From Tetracentron sinense (taxonomy: Eukaryota; Streptophyta; Magnoliopsida; Trochodendrales; Trochodendraceae), in the NCBI GenBank assembly GCA_015143295.1, contig CM026553.1, forward strand, positions 186,001 to 250,000: a DNA stretch of 64,000 nt, in the 5' to 3' direction. Below, in pieces: positions 1 to 11,130 of the stretch. A model generated the notes under the pieces. That model saw only the letters and a program-made list of their open reading frames with translations, ran no database searches and was not told where the DNA came from. How positions within the stretch are numbered: the first letter of the stretch is position 1; every line of letters starts with the position of its first letter. The translations under genes and the position numbers were made by a program.

Positions 1-1127
1 CACCTAATGTTCTCCATTGGTAGGAGATCCTTCTTCTTCCTCCTTAGGTTACTCTTGTTCTACTGTTTTTCCTTTTAGTCAGTTTTTGTATCCTCTTGTG
101 CATGCCTTTTTTTCGCTGTCTTTGTGAGGATTTCTTGTGAGAAATCATCTTCTTATATCTTTTGGAGAGTCCTTTTTGGACTCCCCTTTGACTTTCTCTT
201 TTTTAGGAAATCAAAAGAGGTCAACTCTCCTTAGAGATGGTCATCTGTCCAAGACAGCGGATTTCTCTTATCTTAGAGAAATAGTACGAATAGGAGTCCT
301 TTTTTTTAAGGATTCCAAATTGGTTTCCCTTTCTGGAAAACATCGAATGATAAGACTTCCCCCTAAAAGGGAAAGAGTCTTATCTTCACAGAAAATGAAA
401 GAGATTACTTCCCCTTTCGGATAGGGTGCCATATGGCACTCTCTCATTGGAGAAAAAGAGGGGATCTCTATCTTGGAATCCCCCAAAGTTGGCAGAGAGT
501 CCTCTTTGTTAAGGATTCCCTACCACATAACGGTCAGATACTGGCTATTATCTGGGAAAGGACTAATCTTGATCAGGCCACAAATTAAAGAGGTGAGAAC
601 CAGCGGTCTAGGTCAGGTCCAAGCATATTTGGACTGTGGACTAGGGTCTGACCTTAGTCAGTCCGCGGATCAATGCAAGGTGGGACCATGGGTCCAATCC
701 TTGGTCTGGGTTAGGTCCATGTCCTTTTATGGTCACGGACTGGGCTAGTCATTGACTGGCCCGCGGAATTACTTATAAGTCTGTTCGCAAAGCTTGAGTG
801 AGGGTCTATCCACGAGGGTAAACCCTAACCACGTGTCAGCCCCCTAAGAACTAACATACAGGGGTATTACCGGGACATTATAGCTCTGTTGCCAGCATTA
901 AATGCTAGGCGGGATAGCCGTGAGCTAGCCCTTGGCCAGCTGGTGCACATGCCTTTGGCATGCGTGAAGCTTAACCACCCATTCAATGGGTGGTGATCCT
1001 GTGTAGGCAGGTCCACTATGCACGCGCCTTGCAAGTAGTGAGATTTCACTACCTACAGATGGACTTTAGTGCTTTTGGCACGGTATCCAGGCAATCGACC
1101 ATGTTAGAGATAATAGATGAAGGGATG
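1..1127. other. Non-coding segment, probably 3' part of the Tat-like element
   Basis: I see no protein similarity here on either strand, although integrase would be expected on the minus strand after the second RNase H. The segment holds several short inverted repeats: 261-282 (8-bp stem), 349-384 (GATAAGACT pairing with AGTCTTATC), the perfect palindrome GTGCCATATGGCAC at 426-439, and 975-993 (CCACCCATT/AATGGGTGG). It may be the 3' untranslated region or LTR of the gypsy element after an integrase deletion. The ORFs in it look fortuitous. Confidence 0.35.
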
Positions 1128-1664
1128 TCACCAGTCTTCATCATTTTCTTTGATTATCACATAACAAAATGTTTCTATGCAATCTATATCCGGAAGTGGT
1201 TTGAGAGTTCTTCTTTCCCCTACTGTGATAGTCAGCACCCTATCCATTGGTAGAGTTAGAGATGCTGCAAGACCGGGCAAAGCAGTGGCTTGATTGTAAA
1301 GTCCTCTACGGATATGAAAGAGGTTGCTTCTTGGTATTTGAGCAAGTAGTTGATCCACTCTCTTCTGATAGGGAAGGAGGCTGACTCTTCACACGACATA
1401 TTCACCTCGGACTTGTTTTATGACGAGTTCTGAATCCCCATAGATGGTTAGTTCATGCATCGGGATCTGAAGAGACAATTCAAGACCTGCTATCAGGGCC
1501 TCATATTCAGCTTCACTGTTTGAGCATCCTTCAGTTAGTGCAAAGTAATAAGGCAAGATTGCGTTGTCTGACGTGACAAAAACAATACGAATTCCTGACT
1601 TATTCTCTTTCGGGTTAATGCGCTTGATTCCATTAGGGCTTCTTGAAGCTCCTTCAAAATACAT
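1128..1664 (-). pseudogene. Second (archaeal-type) RNase H domain of the Tat-like pol, plus tether
   Basis: The part at 1389-1664 contains the RNase H pattern with EAEYEALIAGL (acidic helix) and IYGDSELVIKQVRGEY (acidic strand and helix), as in the extra RNase H of Tat elements. The next piece (1128-1358, another frame) reads RRGLYNQATALPGLAASLTLP, matching the conserved segment that normally follows this domain and leads to integrase. A frameshift separates it from the first RNase H, which it overlaps at 1535-1664, and another lies near 1370. A role in removing RNA from the RNA:DNA hybrid is family knowledge. This copy cannot make an intact protein. Confidence 0.75.
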
Positions 1665-2134
1665 CTTTCAGCCTGGTTTGACCTGTACCTGCATAACTTC
1701 TTAGTCAAGGAGGTCGTGACCAGTGGTGAGTCTGCAGCAACCAAATGTGCTGCAAGGAAGTTAGCAAGGGCTTGCCCTTTCATCACTTTTTGGGGCACAA
1801 ATGCGATTTCAAATTCAAACAGGAGTACATCCCATTTTTTCATTGTGCTCGAGAGAGTGGTGCGGGACATTATGTATTGAAGGGGATCGGCTCTGGATAT
1901 CAATTTCACTGAATACTCAAACATATAATGCCATAATTTCTTCAAAGCAAAGATGAGGGCCAGACAGACTTTATCAATTGGTGTATACCTAAATTCTCCT
2001 CCAACCAGTGTCCTGCTTAGATAATACAGGGCATTTTCCTTTCCATGGTCGTTATGCTGAGTAAGGAGAGCTCCGAGAGATCCTTCGAACGCCGCTATAT
2101 AGAGGATAAGTGGCTTTCCTCTAATAGGACCCAT
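1535..2134 (-). pseudogene. RNase H domain (RT-linked) of the Tat-like pol
   Basis: The translation starts with GPIRGKPLILYIAAFEGSLG and continues with ALYYLSRTLVGGEFRYTPIDKVCLALIFA and a tether ending FEIAFVPQKVMKGQALANFLA. This is the RNase H typical of Ty3/gypsy RT, including the YxxxxK.CLAL helix. The end of the reading frame, about 1535-1660, overlaps the second RNase H in a different frame, which marks a frameshift. It lies directly downstream (leftward) of RT at 2271-2924, with about 140 bp of degenerate connection between. Confidence 0.8.
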
Positions 2135-2270
2135 AAGGACTAGTGAATTAGTGAGATAGGTCTTGATGCTATCGAGGATATTTTTGACAAGTCTGATCCC
2201 ATTGGAATGGTATTCCTAACTTCATAAGCCGAGAAAACGATTAGCACCTTCCGGCCAAGTTGGAGATAAA

Positions 2271-2924
2271 TCACCGAATGTAAGCAAGTTGATCCTGAAG
2301 TCCTTTCCACTCGCGTAGATTTCTTAGAGGGGGCATTTTGTGAATGACATTTATTTTAGTAGGGTCAATTTTGATTCCTCTATGGCATAGCACAAAGCCT
2401 AAGACTTTCCCAGATGCAACTCCGAACGCGCATTTGAGCGGGTTTATTTTGAGTTGATGCTGCCGGAGTCTGTTGAAGATGTCTCGAAGGTCTTTCAAAT
2501 GATTGTTTCATTGCCTTGTTTTGAAAAACATTTCATCAACATAACACTCAAATTTGTCATGGAGAATATCTCCAAATATGATAGTCATGGCCATTTGATA
2601 GGTTACTCCAGTATTTATGAGGCCGAATGACATGACTTTATAGCAGAACACTCCCTTAAGGGTGCGGAAGGCTGAAAGTTCTTTATCTTCCGGAGCCATC
2701 TTGATTTAGTTATAACTAGAATATCCATCCATGAAGGATAGGGCCTCAAACCTTGTTGTTGCATCGACTATCATTTCTGTGATGGGCAAAGGGAAGTCGT
2801 CATTAGGGCAGGCTTTATTCAAATCACGGAAGTCTATACAAACCCGGATCTGACTATTCTTCTTCTTTACGGGAACAACATTGGCAAGCCAAGTAGGGTA
2901 TTGGACTTCTCTTATGAACCCCAC
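2271..2924 (-). pseudogene. Reverse transcriptase of the Tat-like element
   Basis: Three in-order pieces make a gypsy RT. The piece at 2706-2924 has VKKKNSQIRVCIDFRDLNKACP and DDFPLP. The piece at 2508-2699 has FCYKVMSFGLINTGVTYQMAM and the catalytic box as YVDE instead of YVDD. The piece at 2271-2498 has the thumb segment LKINPLKCAFGVASGKVLGF. A TAA stop between the first two pieces most simply comes from a CAA codon, and the second and third are separated by a stop or frameshift. The changed last catalytic aspartate and the stops make it non-functional. Identification as gypsy RT is firm. Confidence 0.88.
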
Positions 2925-4543
2925 TTTTAGGAATTTATCTACCTCGGCTTCAATTTGAGCTACTAGTTCTAGGCGAAATCTTCTTTGTGCCTACTTGATT
3001 GGCCTGACATCCTCTCGAGTTGTGAGATGATAGACTACAATTTTTGGATCTAGGTCAGGCATTTTCTATGTAATTACAGACAAAGACATCCTTGTACTCT
3101 TTCAGGAGACAAAGATATTCCTCTTTTTCTATTTGAGAAAATGAGGCACTGATGAATGTTGGCCTTAGGTCCTGTTCTGAATCGAGGTTAACTTAAAGGA
3201 AATCATCAACTGTTGCTTGACCTCCTGCTTCAAATTTTGGAGGAGCCGGACGGACTTCCGTTTCTTCTGGTGGTTCTTCCATAATCATATCTTCTCCTGA
3301 AGAGTAGTCTTCATCTACCGTAATAGTATTTACGGTCCAAACCTAATCTTCATTTAGTAAATGATTAGAATTTTCTGACTCAGATCTTCCCAAGTTAAAA
3401 CCAACCCGCTTACCGGTAGCTAAAGGCCTGAGTGCTAGTAAAATTTTACGCTCAGCCTACTCCCCTTCTTTAGTATAGAATCCATGCTTCTCAAGCATTT
3501 TCTTGATTGCTGGATTATATATAGGCTCTATATGGTAAGAGTTCATTTTTCTGTCCTATGTGTTGTTCCGGGAGGTGGCTTTGCCTGTTTGCCATGCGGA
3601 ATGAAAAACAATTGGTTTTTCCCATGGTCCTCTGGATGGGATAATGACACTATGAATGACTTTCGTTATCGGTCATTTTTGTCATACATTGAGACTGACC
3701 TTAGCCAAGCTATCAATCATATCTTGATGTGTCGCCTCAACCCATGGGAATGCTTGTTGGGATTTTACTTCTTCGGGAAGCCACTCTACTGAGACTTCTT
3801 CCGACACTTGGTCTTCTCTAATTGTGACTGTATTGACAGTCCAGGCCTTATCTTCATTTAACAAGTAATCATAATCGGATGAGGAATCAGAATCATACGA
3901 GGAGTTAGAATCAGATGAGGAATAAGAATCAGGGAACCCTAGTCTGTGATTATTACGCCAGATTTGTTTACCGGTTGCCAAAACCTTCCTCTGTTTGAGA
4001 GTGAATGCTGACTCATAGGCAGGCATTAGTTCACCTTCGACCAGCTCTTTTTCTTCAAGATTGAACCCTCGTGGCCTTTTTCCGATATAGGTTCATTTCC
4101 TTGTTCTGGTCGAAGCCGTGGGAAGTAGTGGCCATGCTTAGTTGCTTTTTAGGACCAAAGATAATGGACTTTTCCCCTATCTTTTCCGGTGGAAGTATAA
4201 AGCTAGGGTTATTTCCCACCACTAACCATCCTCGCCACATGTTAAGACTAACTCTTGATAAATTGCTTCATCCCATAGATGCTCTTGTGGAGGCTCTATT
4301 TCTTCTTCCGAAGATCACTCTATGGAATCTTCTTCGTTTGATGAGTAATTTACTCTAATTATGACTATATTTACAGTTTGATTGTGGTTTCCTCTAGATA
4401 CAAAGATCGGGAGCTCATATCCCAGTCCTGGCGTATCTGTATCAACATAATCACCAGTATCTAAGGCCTTATGTTGATCCATTTTGAATGCAGCTTCATA
4501 AGCAAGTAGAAGAGTCCCTTTTACATGTTCTCCTTCTTCAGGA
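2925..4543 (-). pseudogene. Protease-RT linker with three copies of an acidic module
   Basis: On the minus strand this part of the polyprotein reads as an acidic, serine-rich linker, best preserved at 3682-4026 (SSSDSNSSYDSDSSSDYDY and AWTVNTVTIREDQ). A module of about 510 bp occurs three times, around 3290-3490, 3800-4060 and 4300-4540. Each copy has a glutamate-rich stretch, a TVNT-like strand, and a segment around the TTACCGGT..C motif. The copies are diverged, so the triplication is older than the decay. The third copy is cut by the solo LTR at 4544. No enzymatic function is visible. Confidence 0.55.
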
Positions 4544-6807
4544 TGTTGGACATTATGCCCTGAAAAGTAATTTAGATTGTAAGATTCTTATTGATTAGAT
4601 TACTAAAGACATCTTCTTTATCTATTGTGAATTCATTATGGGTAATTGACCAAGATCATGAGATGATCAATACGATATGAGATATTGAATAAGGTCCTTA
4701 GGATATATTGTAGGAAAGCTATGTGATTGGACTATCACAAACAAATATAGTTTTCCAATTCCTTATACCTTATAGAGTCACAGCTATGGGTGAAGCTGAG
4801 CACTTCACTTATATGGCTGTCACAATGCTTATATGTTCTCAATGGTTGAGATGTAGTTATCTCAAACTATTGTAGTGGGACTACACATCAGCATATGAGT
4901 GCTTAAATGTACATTGACTGATTGTATGCAATGAGAGACATCTTGCATAAACATACTATCAGATAGTTGATCTCTCATTCACATTGAGTTTTGATGACCT
5001 AAGATATGATGAGTTCATTTATAACTGAGCAGTGATCTGACTGTTTTGATTGCCCCTAAGTACTCTCTACCTGAGGGACTATGATAAGGTGACAGTTGGA
5101 TAATCAGAAAGTTGTTCAAGTCATGATGAATTTCAAACAAGAAATCTATGCTCATTAAATTGAGAGATTATCCAAGTTCCGGGTAAGACAATCCATTAAG
5201 CTTAAAGCCTGCACAGGTGATTTTGAAATCAAATAAGTTTGAAATATATTTTTTTAATAAAATATATTATACTTAATAAAAGTTTTTCTCAAAATGTTTA
5301 AACATGAGAAATAGTTTTTCATGACTTAATCAAATGTCTTGGAAACCCGGATCATCTACAATAGGCTATGAGTTAGAGTATATTAATCTCGAAGGCCTAT
5401 TAGGGATAATGTTATTGGAAGGATCAATCGAATTCAAAAGTTTATGTGACGGGATCCTTTATTGTTTTATGTTCTTACACTGGGATTCAATTGCAACATG
5501 GATATCTCACGTCACTTACAATTCCGGTGGCATTCATATTAAAGGGTCATTGAGATAACATCGGGTAAGCCAGGGTTAGAATGTCTTAGAGCAATCTGTG
5601 GAGATGCTCATAAAGAAATACAAGCTCAAAATAATAGAATAAATGTTAATCTATAAATAATGGATTAACTGTTAATCTACATTAAATAGATTAAATGTTA
5701 ATCTATAATTTTAGATTAAATGTTAATCTAAATTAAAGGGTAATAATAATTATTATTTAATCAACTAAAAATAAGGGAATATGGATTGGACCCATATTCA
5801 TAAATAAATAAAAAACTCATACAAGATGCACCTTATTGGTGGGCCCAAGCCCATGGGATAGAACCCCAAGATGAGCGCCCACTTTATCTTCCCTATGTAT
5901 TAGGGATTTTGGTTAGTAGATAATTATTAATTAATTAACCCTTATCTAATGAGATTAGATATTTAACTTGGAAGTCAAGAAACAAAAGAGAAGATAAGGA
6001 TAACCCTTATCCCTTCCCTCTTGCTCACGCCTCCTCTTGCTCATGCCCCCTCTCTTATGGAATTTCCAAATTGGTTAGAATCCTTATTAAATAGGGAGTT
6101 TGTTAGAATCCCTATTATCTAGGGAGTTAGTTATATCCCAAAATTTAAGGAATCCTTTTTGGAAAACGAAACCTAAAATAGAAGGTTGTTAAAATTAACT
6201 AATTATGGATAAACTAGGAGTCTATTAATGATAAGGGTTATCATTATTAGTAACTCGATTGGATAACTATCATTATGAGATAATGATAAGGATAATGATC
6301 AAGAAGTGGATAAGATCCACATCTATATATACTCCAAGCTCAAACAGTGGGGACCAAGAGAGAATCAATAATTTTATTCATAAAATTTTCGTGAGCTTCA
6401 AGAGGAGAAGCCAAGGGATTTTCGTGAGCTTCAAGACGGAGCCCAAGGATTATTTTGTTCTTCAAAAGCCTAAAGGTTTTTCTGAGATGGAAAGTCTACT
6501 CCATAATATCCTTCATCTACTTTGGATCTAAGGATTAATTTCCAATGATTATTTTATTCTTCAAAAGCCAATGAAAGATTCAAAAGCTTCGCGGAGATAG
6601 CGAAAAGCGAGAGACGAGCTTGAGATATTTCTTCAAGAAATCTCTACAAAGAGTTCTGAAGCTTCATCGTTGTTGTGCTTCACCGGTGAACATCATTCAC
6701 CGAGGTAATCTTCTATCAAGTAGTTAATATTAATTGTTTTCTATACGGTAAAGATCTTCGGGATCCAGTATTCCACATATTTTTTTATTTGGATTCCTTT
6801 CACAGGA
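4539..6807 (+). mobile_element. Solo LTR, Ty1/copia type, with TSD CAGGA
   Basis: The LTR is 4544-6802 (2259 bp). It starts TGTTGGACATTATGCCC and ends CCTTTCA, and is flanked by the direct repeat CAGGA (4539-4543 and 6803-6807). Its start and layout resemble the LTRs of the copia element at 28320-40338 (TGTTGGACATATATGCCC), but the two are clearly diverged. A TATA-like CTATATATA lies at 6323-6331. No primer site or polypurine tract is present, so it is a solo LTR left by LTR-LTR recombination, inserted into the PR-RT linker of the gypsy element. The region 5640-5745 has short AT-rich repeats of GTTAATCTA. Confidence 0.88.
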
Positions 6808-7359
6808 TTCAATCCATGATTTTTGAGGACTGTGAGGGTCTGTTTGCCATAACTTGACTTCTTCCTATAAAGATTGATTACCCTGTGTCTTTCATCAATG
6901 TACGCATGATTATTTCTTTCATATTACCAGAAAGAATTATAAAGTATGGGCTTTTCTCCTCTTGTTGTGGCTAGAATAGTGCGACTGGAGGTAGTTTCTA
7001 CCATTGTACAGTCTATCTTTCTCAGAGGAAATAGATGATCAACTTTCAGAGCTTGAAGAGGGTCAGTTGTTTTAATAATGCAAATCTGAAAGGGGTTAGC
7101 CGGTTTATCCATTTCGAGATTCCAGAGAGATTCAACCAAAGCCAGGGTCGGTTGCCCATCTTTTCTCTAGGACTTTGGGGTATATTTGAACACCCTTTTC
7201 AGAACTGCAGTTTGGGCAGGTCCATGATTTCTTTTCGGGCTGCTCTCAACCTTTCGCCTCTCGGGCTTTTGTGGAATGCTTCTTGGGGACTTTTGACATA
7301 GAAACGTACATCTGCGTAATATGCCTCTACATCAATAAATTGATCATTATCATCATCAA
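6808..7359 (-). pseudogene. Continuation of PR-RT linker of the Tat-like element
   Basis: This resumes the host gypsy sequence after the solo LTR. The minus-strand frame at 6924-7139 gives a weak linker-like peptide (ESLWNLEMDKPANPFQICII). No catalytic motif is visible. Its position between protease (7360-7917) and the interrupted acidic linker supports polyprotein origin, but I cannot assign a domain. Confidence 0.4.
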
Positions 7360-7917
7360 TCATTGCTTGTCTATTTTCATGTGGGTATTTGAGACATTAG
7401 TGATAAGTGGATGACACAATAAGATGATTGTGCATCCATTGGCGCCCAACAAGGTGTTATACGATGTATCAACATCGATCACCAGAAATGTTGTAGTTTC
7501 AGTAGTATCTCCAAACCTGGTTTTAAGGTTGGTCATACTCATGGGCTTTTGCTCATTTTGGTTAAAACCTTGAAAGATTAGGTTACTTTCATGAAGCCAG
7601 CTTATTTCTATGCCAAGCTTGGACAACATCCTTTTTGGGAGGATGTTGACAGTCGAACCTCCATCAATCATTACATTGGAGATACTAATTTCATTAACTA
7701 GATCTGTGATGAACAGTGGCCAATTATGTTGGAGAATCGCAGTTCGCATGTCTTTTTCATCAAAAGTAATTGTGAAGAGGCATGGGGTCCCTATTTCAGG
7801 AGGCTGAGGTGGCTGACTTGTAACTTCTTCAGAGAAGATTTCCGGATTTGAGAGAGCATATATGACAGACCTACTCAATTCAGTAGACATCTTGAGAGCA
7901 TTATAGATGCTCAACAA
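7360..7917 (-). pseudogene. Aspartic protease (retropepsin) of the Tat-like element
   Basis: The frame contains the active-site motif MIDGGSTVNILP, the typical DGGS form of Tat-type retropepsins, followed about 60 residues later by TFLVIDVDTSYNTLLGANG, the second hydrophobic signature (YNTLLG). Upstream, ITFDEKDMRTAILQHNWPLFIT is the usual lead-in. In an active element this enzyme would cleave the Gag-Pol polyprotein inside the particle. This stretch is one uninterrupted reading frame of 185 codons, the longest intact part of the element, but flanking frames are broken. Confidence 0.85.
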
Positions 7918-8999
7918 GGAAAGGATTTTCTTCAGATGAGCCAGGATATCATATTTGACCCTCTCATTACCGGGAGTTGCTTGTGCTTGGGCCGGTTGAG
8001 CTCTAGTCAGATTTTCATGTTGGACTTATACAAATCTCGGTTGTAGCTTTCTACCTGACCGGAGATTGAGTTGGTAGACTCTGGCAATTGTCTGGTCTAT
8101 TTGTTCAAATGATTCTCCTTCCAAGAGTTGTACCATGTTCACAGAACTGGAGTCTAGCTTCTTCTTTTTTTGCCTTGAAAGATAAACTGACTTTGTTTTT
8201 CATATTGCCCTATTAGACTTTCAGGCTGGACTAAAATTTGTTCAGATAACTGTGAACTGTCAGTTGACCTTGAGTTTAAGACTGCTTCTACTGTTGGAGG
8301 GTCCTTGTTCGAACTGACAGCAATAAGTGAATCTTGATTCTCGGGCTGGCTCAAGATTTGCATCGATCGTCGTATCTGACGATAAATTTTGATTTGGGGT
8401 CTCAGGTGTACCTAGCATATCTTGAGGGGAACAGATTGTACTTGTCCATCATCTGCCTCTTGTTTCCCTCCAAATGAAAATCCTTCAGAAAGATCTAAAA
8501 GTCTTGTAGGTATCCATCCTGGTGTGGATGGTCTCCTTTTTTAGGAGTTCAATATCTTCAGATTGATCTAGCCAATCCTAAAATACCTGGTGTCTTTCTG
8601 GACTGCAGGCTACCACTTATCTTGGGACATACAATCATGAAGAGTCTATATTTGGGACCATATTGATGACATGGTAAGAGAAGATGTGGGAGTCATTTCC
8701 TGAATCTATGGACTGGAGGCTATCATAATCATAGTTAGAGCAAAATTCTGGAGGGATGATATCCATCAAGGTGATTGCCATCAATGACTTTTGTTTCAGA
8801 AGAGCGTCTTGGGTAGGGTCATTTTTCTTGTCTTTTCTCACTCTTTCTCTCTTCTTTTTCTCAGTCTTGGCTATCTGATTTCCTTTTTTTCATTAATCTT
8901 GTGCCTGCCTTCTAGCCTAAGTTTGCTTTTTAGCATCAGTATTTTGAGCCAATTATATTTTCTTCTTAGCTCATTTACTTTCAAAAAAGTCTAATCTTC
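7918..8999 (-). pseudogene. Gag-protease linker, degenerate
   Basis: The minus-strand frames at 8154-8363 (QPENQDSLIAVSSNKDPPTVEA) and 8635-8841 (LKQKSLMAITLMDIIPPEF) look like a polar linker between gag and protease. Frames are broken and no domain is recognisable. Plus-strand ORFs here are pyrimidine-rich low-complexity reading frames and are not believed. Confidence 0.4.
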
Positions 9000-9730
9000 T
9001 TCATCTGACTGTTTGTCATCATAACGGTTGCTTCTTAAAGATGTTTTATATTTATCAAGTGGTTTTGAAGCCACCACCGTACTGAATGTAACTGTCTGTT
9101 ATAGATCTTGACCAATAACAATTTCTTTATTGTCCAAAAGTCTGTTGAATGATGTCCTTCAGTACAAAGCAATCATTTAACTTGTGACTGATTATACGAT
9201 GATAAAGAAAATATTTGGGATCATCCTTCATCCCGATCTCTTGGGGTCTCCTGTTTTTCCGGAGAACAATCAGTTCATTAGCGAGAGGATCTTCAAACAA
9301 ATCTTCGACAATGTCCTCAGATAATGAATATGTTTTATTCTTTCTTTCTTCAATGGTGACTCTTTTTTATGGGTCACGCCTATCTTGCCATTGTGGTCTT
9401 CTACCTCCACCTTGAGCTAGTTTAGTACTAATTTTGATTGATCTCTTGCCATTGTTTGATCGATTAGTTGGTCTACCACACCTAGCACTGTTGCGCAGTC
9501 TTTTTCATTTCAACTACTGTGGCTGTTGAAGATTCAATGCAATCAGTGTTTATACTTCGCCTTCTCATTCCTATGTGGCTTTCCATGTCGTGTGCTTTTG
9601 TGCACAAATCTTCAAAACCTTTGAAAGTTTGGGCCATGAGGGCAATCGATAGATCATGCCTGAAATTTTTTAGACACATCCGAATGAGTTCAAGCTGGGT
9701 GAACTTCTGAGGATAGGAGAATGTCAAGGT
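9000..9730 (-). pseudogene. Gag C-terminal part of the Tat-like element, cut by copia insertion
   Basis: The frame at 9482-9725 has the capsid segment LIRMCLKNFRHDLSIALMAQ followed by TFKGFEDLCTKAHDMESHI, which is strongly characteristic of Tat-type Gag. Further on (about 9120-9240, another frame) a segment around YHRIISHKLNDCFVLKDII matches the zinc-knuckle-like H/C region. The N-terminal Gag is absent: the homologous reading stops within a few codons of 9731, where the copia LTR begins. The last five bases before the LTR (9726-9730, AAGGT) should be the target duplication, but no matching right-hand copy was found. Confidence 0.8.
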
Positions 9731-11069
9731 TGTTAGCCTCAAGGATACAACTCTAAGTATCCTTAATTGTTTTGATGATAACACAATAATGGAATGATCT
9801 TAATGATACTAATATCTCCAATTAGTATGTGAAAATTCAGAGAAAAATGATACTAAGATCATCATTTAAGTTATGAAGGATTGAAGAGCTCAACCAATCT
9901 AGGACATCAAGGTCAAAGTACAAGTGCTAGTCACTTCAAGGGAAAAAGCTTCAAGGACTCAAGCCAATTCATGATGTCAAGTCACAACTGAAGCTCCACA
10001 AGTTCCATGTCAAGATTATCTCCATATGAAGTCTAGTGTGAATGTCTAGGACCTTGTAAAGTCCTCAAGACTTTTGGAAATGTTTGCTTAAAGTTTACCT
10101 AGATAGACCATAGGAGACTTAGTATAATTTGGACATCATTCTAAGGGCCTAAAAATGATTAAAATAATGTTGGTATAATGGCCTAGGGGTCTAAGCATAA
10201 TACACATCCATTTGGTCTCATTACAAATGAGTTCACAGAAAAATTCAATGGACTCATCGATGACTGGGAAAATAGTAAGCTCATTTTGAGTATTGTCACC
10301 TCCTCATTGATGACCCTAAGTTTTCTACACTCACTCGTCGATGAGTGTATGCGGGAAAAGTGTATAACATCTAGTTTTCAACGACTAGTTCGCATTAAAT
10401 GTGCTCTTAATGGCCATATTGATTGCACAACTATAAATAAAGCTTATTTATGAACTAAATACAAGAATCTAACACTGTTCAATCATTCATACATTTCTTA
10501 CAATCTTCCAGCAATCAATACCCTGTTTTTACATTGAATACTTAGAATCCAAATCCCTCATTCTTTGAGCATTCAATAACAATCAATATTGAGTGATTAT
10601 TAGCTTTGTATTCCATTCAAATCTAGCTCAGCAAGAAGCTTTCAAATTCAGATTTTATGTCCAAAATATTCTGTAAAAGTTTAAGTCAAGAATTGAAGAT
10701 TCTTGCACCATTTTAGAAGAAGGTCTTCTTGTATCCAATAGAGTGTTTTCTCTTGAAGAGGTTGGATCCTGCGCCTGTGAAAAGGATTGTAAAGGCTTAC
10801 TCTCTGCCCGTAAAAAAGAGTGCAATTAGTGAAATCGTGGAAAAATCCTTAAAGCGGGAAGCTTAAAGGCAGGGACGTAGGCAAGTTTCCGAACCCCGAT
10901 AACATATCTTGTGTGTGGTATCATTCTCTTTCTTTCTCTGTATTTATGTCTGGTTATTGTTAGTAGCTTTTGTGCTTAACTTTTTAATTCCGCAAAAATC
11001 ACTTAGTTCTAATTTTTAATTGACATTGACCCTAATCACCCCCCTCTAGGGTCCATTAATGGAGCAACA
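9731..11069 (+). repeat. 5' LTR of the sirevirus-like element
   Basis: The LTR starts TGTTAGCCTCAAGG and ends GGAGCAACA just before the primer site, about 1339 bp. It contains copia-typical TTTTGATGATAACA near the start and CACCCCCCTCTAGGG near the end. Two palindromes, GACTCATCGATGACT-like at 10251-10265 and CACTCGTCGATGAGTG at 10332-10347, lie upstream of a TATA-like CTATAAATA at 10431. Between them and the TATA box is TGTATGCGGGAAAA, which resembles the spacer found in other LTRs of this window. Confidence 0.8.
10251..10440 (+). promoter_or_regulatory. Palindrome pair and TATA box in U3 of the 5' LTR
   Basis: Two copies of an ACTCRTCGAYGAGT-type palindrome (10251-10265, degenerate; 10332-10347, CACTCGTCGATGAGTG) precede CTATAAATAAAG at 10431. 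The spacing matches the arrangement seen before the extra ORF at 16133-16320. TATA-box function is inferred from position and sequence. Confidence 0.55.
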
Positions 11070-11070
11070 A

Positions 11071-11083
11071 TTGGTATCAAAGC
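11071..11083 (+). other. tRNA-Met primer binding site, one mismatch
   Basis: TTGGTATCAAAGCA directly follows the LTR end. The usual copia site is TGGTATCAGAGC, complementary to initiator tRNA-Met, so this copy has a G-to-A change. Confidence 0.8.
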
Positions 11084-11130
11084 ACAGTACTCTGTTTTAG
11101 ATTTAACCATCTTGAGTTAAAGATCCTTAA

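Larger units (their letters stand above)
1..9730 (-). mobile_element. Decayed Ty3/gypsy retrotransposon, Tat-like, 5' half missing
   Basis: Read on the minus strand from 9730 down, the order is gag, protease, reverse transcriptase, RNase H, then a second RNase H. Two RNase H domains in a row is characteristic of the Tat/Ogre/Retand group of plant Ty3/gypsy elements. Every domain has stops or frameshifts, so the copy is dead. A solo copia LTR sits at 4544-6802. The gag breaks off exactly where the copia LTR starts at 9731, and the N-terminal gag, primer site and 5' LTR are not seen further right. No integrase was recognised between 1128 and the window edge. The Tat assignment is inferred from domain order. 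Confidence 0.8.

Noticed and set aside
8791..9415. Plus-strand hydrophobic ORFs as membrane proteins
   Set aside because: They are antisense of the gypsy gag linker; hydrophobicity comes from T-rich sequence.
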